From: Streptomyces sp. NBC_01465
GTDB lineage: Bacteria > Actinomycetota > Actinomycetes > Streptomycetales > Streptomycetaceae
Direction of reading: 5' to 3'
DNA: 64,000 bases
Assembly (NCBI RefSeq): GCF_036227325.1
Contig: NZ_CP109467.1
Span: 5,704,001 to 5,768,000 of the forward strand
The notes under the pieces were generated by a model. That model made no database searches, was not told where the DNA came from, and saw only the letters and a program-made list of their open reading frames with translations. Made by a program: the position numbers and the translations under genes. Shown one piece after another: positions 16,008-23,979 of the stretch. The stretch's first letter is position 1. Each line of letters opens with the position of its first letter.

Positions 16008-16970
16008 TCAGGAACCGCCGTTGATCTTCGCGTCGTGGTTGGCGCCCTCTTCGACGCCCCACTTCGAGATGATCTTGTCGTACTCACCGTTCTTGATGAT
16101 CGCCTGCAGGGCGGCCTGGATGGCGTCCCGCAGCTTGTCGTTGCCCTTGGCGAGCGCGATCCCGTACGGGCCCGCCTCGACCTGGTCGCCGACGATCTCG
16201 AAGTACTTGCCGCCGCCGGAGTTCTTCACCGAGTACGCGGCGATCGGGAAGTCCGCGGAGACCGCGTCGACGCCCTTGGAGCGCATGCGCGTCTCGGCCT
16301 CGGGGTTGGTCGGGAAGTCCTCGATCTTGACGGTCTTCTTGCCGGCCGCGGTGCACTTCTTGGCCTGGGCCTTCGCGAGGTCCTGCGAGAAGGTGGCGGT
16401 CTGCACACCGATCGACTTGCCGCAGAGGTCGTCCCACGTCTTGATGCCGCTGTTGGCACCCTTGTTGGTGTAGATCGAGACACCGGCGGTGAAGTAGTCG
16501 ACGAAGTCGACGCCCGCGCCGACCTTCTTCTTGGTGTCGCTGTCGACGCCGTTCTGACGGTCCTTGGTGTCCGTCATGGCCGACATGGCGATGTCGTACC
16601 GCTTGGCGGCGAGACCGGCGATGAGGTCGGCGAACTTGCCGTTCTGGAACTCGAACTTCACGCCGAGCTGCTTGCCGAGGGCGTCGGCGATGTCCGGGTC
16701 GATACCGACCGTCTTGCCGGAGGCGTCCGTCGACTCGACCGGCGCGTACGCGATGTCGGAGCCGACCATGATCTTGCCCTTGGCCTTGATGTCGGCCGGG
16801 AGCAGGTCGGCGGCCGTGCCGGTCTTCGCGGAGGACGAGGACTTGGTGTCGTCGCTCTTCGTCTGGTCGCCACAGGCGGTCAGCAGCAGGGCGCCGGCGA
16901 CCGCGATCGCGCCGACCGCGGCTATACGGGACTTCTGTGCGGTCGTACGGCGGGTGGTGCTTGCGGTCAT
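16008..16970 (-). CDS. Amino-acid ABC transporter substrate-binding lipoprotein
   Basis: 320 residues. A positively charged N-terminus, hydrophobic stretch and lipobox LLLTAC give a lipid-anchored Cys at about 33, followed by a Ser/Lys-rich tether. SBP_bac_3 fold: GKIMVGSDIAYAPVE, VGIDPDIADALGKQLGV, FADLIAGLAAKRYDIAMSAM and DFVDYFTAGVSIY. This type captures polar or charged amino acids outside the membrane for the adjacent permease and ATPase. The exact ligand cannot be read from sequence. A GGAGGAT site precedes ATG 16970. It is the first gene of the three-gene operon. Confidence 0.93.
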   Translation of the reverse strand: MTASTTRRTTAQKSRIAAVGAIAVAGALLLTACGDQTKSDDTKSSSSAKTGTAADLLPADIKAKGKIMVGSDIAYAPVESTDASGKTVGIDPDIADALGKQLGVKFEFQNGKFADLIAGLAAKRYDIAMSAMTDTKDRQNGVDSDTKKKVGAGVDFVDYFTAGVSIYTNKGANSGIKTWDDLCGKSIGVQTATFSQDLAKAQAKKCTAAGKKTVKIEDFPTNPEAETRMRSKGVDAVSADFPIAAYSVKNSGGGKYFEIVGDQVEAGPYGIALAKGNDKLRDAIQAALQAIIKNGEYDKIISKWGVEEGANHDAKINGGS

Positions 16971-17567
16971 GGTCTGGATCCTCCGGCAGGTGGGGAGTTA
17001 CCGATGCGGCGTCGACCGCGCACGCGTCCTTGCGTGCGGCGATCGTGTGTGATTACGGCATCTTGCCATTCGGACTAGCCCATTCAGGGGGCTACCCATG
17101 TCAAAATCGGATAACGGGTCACCCCCGTTCCTCAACTGGCCGGTACTGCAAGGCCGGACCATCTGCAGGAATCCGACACTCCGGCGGGAGGATCTCCCGC
17201 ATATCTCGCCTGATGGACGTGTTTGCTACTGCGTAGCGGACTTGTCCAGATATCCCGCTATGAGTCATGTCACGGGCAGGGAGCGGCGATCGGGCTCCGG
17301 CGGCACTCTTCCTCCGCTCTTCCTCCGCGCGAGTTCGCCCGGAGGTAATGAATGCCACTCGCCGGTGCTCATCGTCTTCAGGTAGAAAGAGTGGTTACAC
17401 CCCTCATCCGGGGCTCAGGGCGCGTGTGCGGCGCGCCCGCGCGTTCGTACCTCCCCCTGCCCGGGCGGGCCAACCACCTGGCGCAGGGCACGGACGCGGT
17501 GCCCGCCCACCCCTCCTCAACCAGGAGTGGCCACCCTCAACTGATGAAGACTTAAGGGGTCAGACCA
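16971..17567. other. 597-bp divergent intergenic region, no supported gene
   Basis: Separates the ABC-transporter operon (leftward) from malic enzyme (rightward). GC is visibly lower and codon-position bias is absent. The longest frame, starting 17098, has unbiased third positions and no recognisable family, so I do not call it. A short dyad, GCTAC-TGC-GTAGC, lies near 17223-17235. An AAGGGG ribosome site for malic enzyme is at 17554-17559. Promoters for both flanking genes must lie here. Confidence 0.6.
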
Positions 17568-18767
<1,200 letters not shown>

Positions 18768-18782
18768 CGGCGTCGGGGGTTT

Positions 18783-18890
18783 CGGGGGCTCTGCCCCCGG
18801 ACCCCCGCTCCTCAATCGCCGGAGGGGCTTGATTTTGCCCATGCGCGCTCGCATGTGCAGGCATTTCAAGCCCGTCCGGCGATTGAGGAC
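18783..18890. repeat. Dispersed palindromic intergenic repeat, copy 1
   Basis: A short hairpin (18783-18799, CGGGGGC/GCCCCCG) is followed by a long inverted repeat: arms 18809-18832 and 18866-18889 match at 23 of 24 positions, around a 33-base loop. The arm begins TCCTCAATCGCCGG. The same unit recurs near 20718, 47490 and 53988. It lies after malic enzyme and likely acts as a terminator. Confidence 0.85.
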
Positions 18891-18953
18891 AGGCGGCGCG
18901 GGTCACACCCGGTAAACGTTCCCCGGCGCCCCGCAGGCCCCTATGGTCGACCC

Positions 18954-19919
18954 ATGTTCGCCGCCTACGCAGCCCGCATCGACCCTGACCAGCCGCTCAG
19001 CGGCCTTGAGTTGGGGGAGCGTCCCGCCCCCGTCGACCGACCGGGCTGGACCACCGTCACCGTCCGCGCCGCCTCCCTCAATCACCACGACCTCTGGTCG
19101 CTGCGGGGCGTCGGCCTCGGGCAGGAGGCCCTCCCGATGATCCTCGGCTGTGATGCCGCGGGCATCGACCAGGACGGCAACGAGGTCGTCCTGCACTCCG
19201 TCATCGGCGAGAAGGGGTACGGCGTCGGCGCGAAGGAGCGCCGCTCCATCCTCACCGAGAAGTACCAGGGCACCTTCGCCGAGCAGGTCACCGTCCCCGA
19301 GTGGAACGTCCTGCGCAAGCCCAAGGAGCTCAGCTTCGCGGAGGCCGCCTGTCTGCCCACCGCCTGGCTCACCGCGTACCGCATGCTCTTCACCAACGCC
19401 GGTGTGCGCCCCGGGGATTCGGTCCTCGTGCAGGGTGCGGGCGGCGGGGTCGCGACCGCCGCGATCGTCCTCGGCAGGGCTGCGGGCCTGCGGGTCTACG
19501 CCACCAGCCGCGACGAGGCCAAGCGCAAGCGCGCCGTCGAGCTCGGCGCGGTCGAGGCGTACGAGAGCGGGGCGCGACTCCCCGAGCGCGTGGACGCGGT
19601 CATCGAGACGGTCGGCGCCGCCACCTGGTCGCACTCCGTCAAGTCGCTGAAGCCCGGCGGGACTCTGGTCATCTCGGGCGCCACGTCGGGCTCGAACCCG
19701 CCCGCCGCCGAGCTGACCCGGATCTTCTTCCTGGAGCTCAAGGTCGTCGGCTCCACGATGGGCTCCAAGGACGAGCTGGAGGATCTCCTCGCCTTCTGCG
19801 CGGCGACGGGTGTGCGGCCCGTGATCGACGAGGTGCTGCCGCTGGACCGGGCGCGCGAGGGGTTCGAGCGGATGGCCTCCGGCGAGCTCTTCGGGAAGAT
19901 CGTGCTGAGCGTCAACTAA
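18954..19919 (+). CDS. Zinc-type alcohol dehydrogenase/quinone oxidoreductase-like protein
   Basis: 321 residues, medium-chain dehydrogenase/reductase superfamily. An N-terminal GroES-like domain with SLNHHDLWSLRG and ILGCDAAG, then the nucleotide-binding domain with VLVQGAGGGVATAAIVLGRA (loop GAGGGVA). The catalytic zinc ligands of true alcohol dehydrogenases are not obvious, so an NADPH-dependent quinone or enone reductase is the better reading. The substrate is unknown. It is followed at once by the operator and promoter of the HTH gene: its stop codon lies inside the GTCAAC/GTTGAC dyad. Confidence 0.85.
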   Translation: MFAAYAARIDPDQPLSGLELGERPAPVDRPGWTTVTVRAASLNHHDLWSLRGVGLGQEALPMILGCDAAGIDQDGNEVVLHSVIGEKGYGVGAKERRSILTEKYQGTFAEQVTVPEWNVLRKPKELSFAEAACLPTAWLTAYRMLFTNAGVRPGDSVLVQGAGGGVATAAIVLGRAAGLRVYATSRDEAKRKRAVELGAVEAYESGARLPERVDAVIETVGAATWSHSVKSLKPGGTLVISGATSGSNPPAAELTRIFFLELKVVGSTMGSKDELEDLLAFCAATGVRPVIDEVLPLDRAREGFERMASGELFGKIVLSVN

Positions 19920-19956
19920 GGTTGACACGCCTCCCTTGTCAACCTACATTGACACC
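19911..19956 (+). promoter_or_regulatory. Leaderless sigma-70-type promoter embedded in a GTTGACA/TGTCAAC operator
   Basis: TTGACA at 19922-19927 and TACATT at 19945-19950 are spaced by exactly 17 bp, and the ATG at 19957 lies where transcription should begin, implying a leaderless mRNA. The -35 sits in a perfect 9-bp inverted repeat (AGGTTGACA at 19919-19927, TGTCAACCT at 19937-19945). A second dyad, GTCAAC-taag-GTTGAC, spans 19911-19926. This is a likely autoregulatory operator. Confidence 0.65.
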
Positions 19957-20166
19957 ATGAGCGATGCGACAGAGCTCGCCCAAGCGGCGAGCGACAGCGA
20001 TCCGCGGACCGGGCTGCGGGCGGTGGCCGCGCTGCGGCGACTGCTCGAGCAGCTCGAGTCCGTACAGGTGCGCAGTGCGCGCAACAAGGGCTGGTCGTGG
20101 CAGGAGATCGCGGCCGAACTCGGTGTCAGCAGGCAGGCGGTCCACAAGAAGCACGGGAGGCAGTGA
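19957..20166 (+). CDS. Small helix-turn-helix DNA-binding protein
   Basis: 69 residues. A helical N-terminus (about 1-45) is followed by the HTH NKGWSWQEIAAELGVSRQAVHKKHG, in which WQEIAAELGVS is the first helix and turn and RQAVHKKH the recognition helix. It is overlapped by one base (TGATG) with the Clp-N gene, so the two are co-translated. The operator-bearing promoter directly upstream suggests autoregulation. Such HTH/Clp-N pairs recur in Streptomyces, but their physiological role is not known to me. Confidence 0.8.
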   Translation: MSDATELAQAASDSDPRTGLRAVAALRRLLEQLESVQVRSARNKGWSWQEIAAELGVSRQAVHKKHGRQ

Positions 20167-20705
20167 TGTTCGAGCGATTCACGCAGAGCGCGCGTGGAGT
20201 GGTCGAGGGCGCGGTCGTACGGGCGGAGCGCGCCGGGGATCCGGCCGTGACGGAGGAACATCTGCTGCTGGCCCTCCTCGACCAGGAGGGGACCCGTTCG
20301 TCCTTCGCCTTCTCCTCGCTGGGAGTCGCCGAGCGGCGCGCCTCGGTGGAGCGGGGCCTTGAGCAGGCGCGCCGGCGGGGCGGGATGTCGCGGGCCGACA
20401 CGGAGGCGCTGGCCGGGCTCGGGATCGATGTCGACGCGATCGTGGGCCGGGTCGAGGAGGCGCACGGGGAGGGCGCGCTGGCGAAGCGGAGGCCGGTGCG
20501 GCGGGGGCGGCATCGGCTCACCCCGGGCGCGAAGGACACGCTGACGCGGACGCTGCGGGTGGCCGTGGGGCACGGGGACCGGCGGATCGGCGACGAGCAC
20601 TTTCTGCTGGCGCTGACGGCTCGGCCGGGGGTGGTGGCTGATGTGCTCGGTGAGCACGGGGTGAGTTATGGGGCCGTGGAGCGCGTGCTCTACGGGGGCG
20701 AGTAG
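20166..20705 (+). CDS. Stand-alone Clp N-domain protein
   Basis: 179 residues with two Clp_N repeats. The first (MFERFTQSARGVV, then DPAVTEEHLLLALLDQEG, about 1-60) and the second (LTPGAKDTLTRTLRVAV, then DRRIGDEHFLLALTARPG, about 117-176) are joined by an Arg/Gly-rich linker. There is no AAA+ module, so it is an adaptor-like or substrate-docking domain rather than an unfoldase. It is coupled to the HTH gene and may sense or bind a Clp partner to modulate that regulator, which is inference. It is followed by a palindromic repeat. Confidence 0.85.
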   Translation: MFERFTQSARGVVEGAVVRAERAGDPAVTEEHLLLALLDQEGTRSSFAFSSLGVAERRASVERGLEQARRRGGMSRADTEALAGLGIDVDAIVGRVEEAHGEGALAKRRPVRRGRHRLTPGAKDTLTRTLRVAVGHGDRRIGDEHFLLALTARPGVVADVLGEHGVSYGAVERVLYGGE

Positions 20706-20717
20706 GCGCGACTCCTC

Positions 20718-20937
20718 CTGGGGCTCCGCCCCAGACCGCTGGTTTTGCGCCTAAACCGGCGCCGCTCTCGCGGAGGTTGCTGGCGTGGGTGGGGGTTGCT
20801 CAATGGCCGCTTGCGGTCCATTCGGATGCGACACCGGAACAGCCCACGCCAGCAAAATCCAGCCCGTCAAGGGGGTCCCCCCTGCTCGAGCGAAGCCGAG
20901 AGCTTGGGGGAGATTGAGGACACGCGGCCGAAGGTCG
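20718..20937. repeat. Dispersed palindromic intergenic repeat, copy 2 (with 43-nt insert)
   Basis: Starts with a CTGGGGC/GCCCCAG hairpin (20718-20734). It contains a perfect 13-bp inverted repeat (20777-20789 with 20843-20855, arm TTGCTGGCGTGGG) and ends in the family's right arm, split by a 43-nt hairpin cassette at 20869-20911. The right flank (GATTGAGGAC onward) matches copies at 47546 and 54121. The unit ends at the PadR stop codon, between two convergent genes. Confidence 0.8.
20869..20911. repeat. 43-nt hairpin cassette, copy A
   Basis: It replaces the four bases CGGC that join CCCGTC to GATTGAGGAC in the intact repeat copies. It contains GGGGGTCCCCCC and a CCCCC...GGGGG closed stem around GCTCGAGCGAAGCCGAGAGC. 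It is identical at 42 of 43 positions to the cassette at 47503-47545, inserted at the same site. Confidence 0.8.
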
Positions 20938-20938
20938 C

Positions 20939-21895
20939 TTACGCTCCTGGCTTCCGGAGCGCCGCTCCGATCCGCGTTGCCGCCTCCGTCAAGTGGTCCC
21001 GGACCTCGCGGAGTTGAGCCTCCGTGACCCCGTTGTCCCTCGCCGCGTCGCGGATGTCGTCGCGGAAGCGGTCCAGGAGGCGGTCCAGGTCGCGGGCGGG
21101 GTTTCCTGAGGGGGCCTCCTTCGCCCACTCCGGGGCCGGAGCGGCGTCCTCCTTGCGGGCGCCGCCGAGGTTCCCGAACTCCTTTGTCAGCTCGGCAAGT
21201 CCCTCCCGTACGCCCGTCGGCCAGTCGCCCCGCGCGAAGTGGACCTGCACCTGCTCGGCGACCCGGCGCGCCTTCTCCTGGGCCTCCTTGGCCTGGCGGC
21301 GGGCCTGCTGGGCGTCCTCGCGGGCCCGGCGGGACTCGTCCTTCGCCCGGCGCGCCTGCTCCTTCCACTCCTGCTTGGCGCGCTTGAACTCCTCCTTGGC
21401 CTGGAGCCAGCCCTCCTTGTTGCCCCAGGAGCCGTCGAAGAAGTCGGAGGGGTCGGGGAAAGCGCCGAAGGGTCGCTCGGCGTCCCGCTTCGCGGAGCCG
21501 CCCGTCCCGCGCGCCTCCTTCGCCGCCGCCCGCATCTCGCGCCGCAGATCGCTCGCGGAGCCGCTCACGTCGGCGCGGATCTCCGCGGCCAGTTCGGAGA
21601 CGGACTCGCGGATCTCCAGCTCCAGGTCGGCCAGTTCACCGCCGCGGCCCGCCAACTCCTCACGCCCGGCGTCCGTGATCGAGTAGACCTTCCGGCCGCC
21701 CTCCGAGGCATGGGTGACCAGGCCCTCGGCCTCCAGCTTCGCGAGCCGGGGGTAGACGGTGCCGGCGCTCGGGGCGTACAGGCCCTGGAAGCGCTCCTCA
21801 AGGAGCCTGATGACCTCGTAGCCGTGGCGCGGCGCCTCGTCGAGGAGCTTCAGCAGGTAGAGGCGCAGACGTCCGTGGGCGAATACGGGGGCCAT
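20939..21895 (-). CDS. PadR-family regulator with long charged coiled-coil extension
   Basis: 318 residues. The N-terminal PadR winged helix (about 1-85) has LRLYLLKLLDEAPRHGYEV, SAGTVYPRLAKLEAEGLV and GRKVYSITDAG. About 165-225 is a continuous Lys/Glu/Arg/Ala helix (coiled coil), far longer than in ordinary PadR proteins (110-180 residues). The C-terminal helices (about 260-318) may form the dimer or effector region. It starts three bases after the DUF4097 gene on the same strand. It probably represses this operon through the ATATCGCG-rich site at 22781-22831. The inducer is unknown, and cell-envelope stress is a common suggestion for DUF4097 partners. Confidence 0.85.
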   Translation of the reverse strand: MAPVFAHGRLRLYLLKLLDEAPRHGYEVIRLLEERFQGLYAPSAGTVYPRLAKLEAEGLVTHASEGGRKVYSITDAGREELAGRGGELADLELEIRESVSELAAEIRADVSGSASDLRREMRAAAKEARGTGGSAKRDAERPFGAFPDPSDFFDGSWGNKEGWLQAKEEFKRAKQEWKEQARRAKDESRRAREDAQQARRQAKEAQEKARRVAEQVQVHFARGDWPTGVREGLAELTKEFGNLGGARKEDAAPAPEWAKEAPSGNPARDLDRLLDRFRDDIRDAARDNGVTEAQLREVRDHLTEAATRIGAALRKPGA

Positions 21896-21898
21896 GGT

Positions 21899-22747
21899 TC
21901 AGAGCTCCTTGCGAAGGGTGTCGGACGCGTCGGCCGCGGGCCTGCGCAGCAGGGCGATCGACCCGGACACGGTCGAGGCCCTGAGCTTGCCGCTCCCGGC
22001 CCCCAGCGTCCCGGTGATCCGCTTCGCGCCCCACTGCCCGCTGACCCGCAGGTCCTCGAAGGCGTTGGAGACGGAGCCGCTGGCGGTGTTCGCCTCGACC
22101 TTGGCGTCGGCCGGGTGGGGGAGGCGGATGGCGATCTCGCCGGAGACGGTGGTCAGCCCGATGTCGGTCGGCCTGCCGCTGCCGGCGCCCGGATCGACGT
22201 CGATGACCATGTCGCCGCTGACCGACTCCGCCCGTACGGACGAGCCGGTGCCCTCGAACACGGTGAGGTTCCCGTTGACCGACTTGAAGTGCAGGTCGCC
22301 GCTGACGGCCTGGGCCTCCAGATTGCCGGAGACGGTGTCGGCGCCGACCGTGCCGGAGACCCCCACGAGCGTGGTGTCGCCGGTGACGCCGCGCACCTCG
22401 GTGCGTCCCCGTACGCCCGTCACGACAGCCCCTGCGCCGACCACGCCCACCGCGACCTTCGCATCGGCCGGTACGGCGAGCGAGACGACCGCGCTGCGGT
22501 TCCAGCCCTTGCGGTCGAGCCACTTGAGCAGGCCGTTCCAGGCGAGGTCCTCGTACGCGACGGTGAGGGTGCCACCCTCCTGGGTCACGATCAGCGGAGG
22601 CCCGTCGATCTCGGAGACCTCCAGGCGCGCGGAACCTTCTTCGGTCCCTACGACGTTGACCGTTCCGTTGACGATACGGACATTCAGCGCCGTCACCGGC
22701 TCGTCGAACGTGAGCTTCTGCGGCTCTGACACGGACCATTCGGACAT
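21899..22747 (-). CDS. DUF4097-family beta-helix protein
   Basis: 282 residues with no signal peptide or membrane segment. Repeated short strands of the type VSGDLHFKSVNGNLTVF and TVSGEIAIRL form the right-handed beta-helix of the DUF4097/adhesin-like family. ATG 22747 (MSEWSVSEPQ) is chosen for its GGGGAGG ribosome site; the open frame upstream lacks one. It is the first gene of a two-gene operon with the PadR regulator. Function is unknown: family members are often under stress-responsive PadR or sigma-factor control. Confidence 0.8.
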   Translation of the reverse strand: MSEWSVSEPQKLTFDEPVTALNVRIVNGTVNVVGTEEGSARLEVSEIDGPPLIVTQEGGTLTVAYEDLAWNGLLKWLDRKGWNRSAVVSLAVPADAKVAVGVVGAGAVVTGVRGRTEVRGVTGDTTLVGVSGTVGADTVSGNLEAQAVSGDLHFKSVNGNLTVFEGTGSSVRAESVSGDMVIDVDPGAGSGRPTDIGLTTVSGEIAIRLPHPADAKVEANTASGSVSNAFEDLRVSGQWGAKRITGTLGAGSGKLRASTVSGSIALLRRPAADASDTLRKEL

Positions 22748-22780
22748 GGTGCGGACCTCCCCGTACGGGCGACGACGCAA

Positions 22781-22831
22781 CATATCGCGTCTCTTGTTAA
22801 ACAAGATATATCGCGTATCGCGAAAGTCAAG
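22781..22831. promoter_or_regulatory. Candidate PadR operator with ATATCGCG repeats
   Basis: A perfect 13-bp palindrome CTTGTT-A-AACAAG is flanked by CATATCGCG on one side and ATATATCGCG then TATCGCG on the other. The block is strikingly AT-rich for this genome and lies just upstream of the DUF4097-padR operon. PadR proteins typically bind such ATAT-containing dyads. Confidence 0.6.
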
Positions 22832-22872
22832 CGCGCAGGTGACGGAGGGGTATTTGTCCTAGCGTGGTGGTC

Positions 22873-23697
22873 ATGTCTGTGTCGTCGTCCGACCATGCCG
22901 CCACCGGTGCGCTGCTCCTCTGCCGCGCCGACCTCGCGGCCGTACGCCCTGCGGCCCATCTCCTCCGCGAGCGGCTGCTTCTCGCCCCCGCGGGCGACGA
23001 GTGGAGCGTCCTGGTCCCCGAGACCAAGCCCTGGCTGCAGGGCACCGACCCGGTCGACCGCGTTGTCTCGGCCTGGGCGACAGCTCTGGCGGTACCCGTC
23101 CCGTGGCCGGTGCTCGCCCTCTGGTGGGACCGCGACCGCGCCGGATTCACCCTGGCGGCGGGCTTCCGCCGTACGGTCACCTACGTCTGGCTCGCGGACG
23201 GCACCCCGGCCGGCGAGGACGAGGCGATGCGCACCTTCGGGGCCCGGCTCGGCCTCGACCCCGTCCTGGGCTTCCAGGCGCTGACCCCGCTGACCCGCCC
23301 CGACACCGACGCGGACGCCCGCGCCCGCCTCATCGCCCTCACCGCGGTCCTCGCCCGCACGGGCCTGGCCCTCCCGGCCGGCCTCACCCCGGGCGAACCG
23401 GCCGACCGCCTCCGCGAGGTCGCCCGCATCCAGCCCGCCGCCGAGCAGATCGAGTCCTCGGGCTGGCGCGACGCCGTACGGGCCGAACTGGACGTGGTGG
23501 AGGAGGGCCCGCTGGGCCCGTGGCTCCGCGGCCCGAAGGCCCGCATCCTCGGCGCGGTCCAACTCGCCGCCGGAATCCCCCTGTTGGCGTGGGGAGCGAC
23601 CCGCCGCGGATCCACGGGATGGACGGTCGCGGGGGCACTGCTGATCACGCACGGCGCGCTGAGCCTGGCGTACGACAGGATGCGCGCCGAGGCCTGA
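22873..23697 (+). CDS. Conserved hypothetical protein with C-terminal membrane hairpin
   Basis: 274 residues. Most is soluble with alternating hydrophobic strands (GALLLCRADLAAVRPAAHLL, WSVLVPETKPWLQG, VLALWWDRDRAGF). Two membrane segments at about 234-249 and 252-267 sit near the C-terminus, so it is probably an inner-membrane-anchored cytoplasmic protein. No family function is known to me. ATG 22873 is used, though a GTG at 22864 is equally possible. It converges on DUF6104 with an 18-bp gap. Confidence 0.65.
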   Translation: MSVSSSDHAATGALLLCRADLAAVRPAAHLLRERLLLAPAGDEWSVLVPETKPWLQGTDPVDRVVSAWATALAVPVPWPVLALWWDRDRAGFTLAAGFRRTVTYVWLADGTPAGEDEAMRTFGARLGLDPVLGFQALTPLTRPDTDADARARLIALTAVLARTGLALPAGLTPGEPADRLREVARIQPAAEQIESSGWRDAVRAELDVVEEGPLGPWLRGPKARILGAVQLAAGIPLLAWGATRRGSTGWTVAGALLITHGALSLAYDRMRAEA

Positions 23698-23715
23698 GCA
23701 CCAGAAGCCTGAGGA

Positions 23716-23898
23716 CTACTCGTCCTCGTCCTCGTCGTCCAGCCGCGCCAGCCAGGTGGCCAGCCGCTCGACGGGAACCTCGAAGTCGGGGTTGAGGTCG
23801 ACGAACGTACGCAGCTGCTCGGCGAGCCACTCGAAGGTGACCTCTTCCTCGCCCCGCCGCTTCTCCAGTTCCTCGATGCCACGGTCCGTGAAGTACAT
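23716..23898 (-). CDS. DUF6104-type small acidic protein
   Basis: 60 residues, beginning MYFTDRGIEELEKRRGEEEV and ending in an acidic tail DDEDEDE. This short protein is widely conserved in streptomycetes beside kgd, and its function is unknown. It lies 81 bp downstream of kgd, but a strong hairpin in between suggests separate transcription. Confidence 0.75.
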   Translation of the reverse strand: MYFTDRGIEELEKRRGEEEVTFEWLAEQLRTFVDLNPDFEVPVERLATWLARLDDEDEDE

Positions 23899-23922
23899 GC
23901 ACCCAGGATAAGTGGCGGAAAA

Positions 23923-23962
23923 CGGCCGGGCCGCACCCCCCGGAGGGGATGCGGCCCGGCCG
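23923..23962 (-). terminator. kgd terminator hairpin
   Basis: Arms 23923-23935 and 23950-23962 form a perfect 13-bp GC-rich stem, with an inner CCCC/GGGG extension in the loop. It lies immediately after the kgd stop. Confidence 0.8.
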
Positions 23963-23979
23963 CTCAGAACTGTCCTCGA

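Noticed and set aside
17098..17385. Possible 95-codon small gene upstream of malic enzyme
   Set aside because: An AGGGGG lies near the ATG, but third positions are not GC-biased as in real genes here and the product resembles nothing known.
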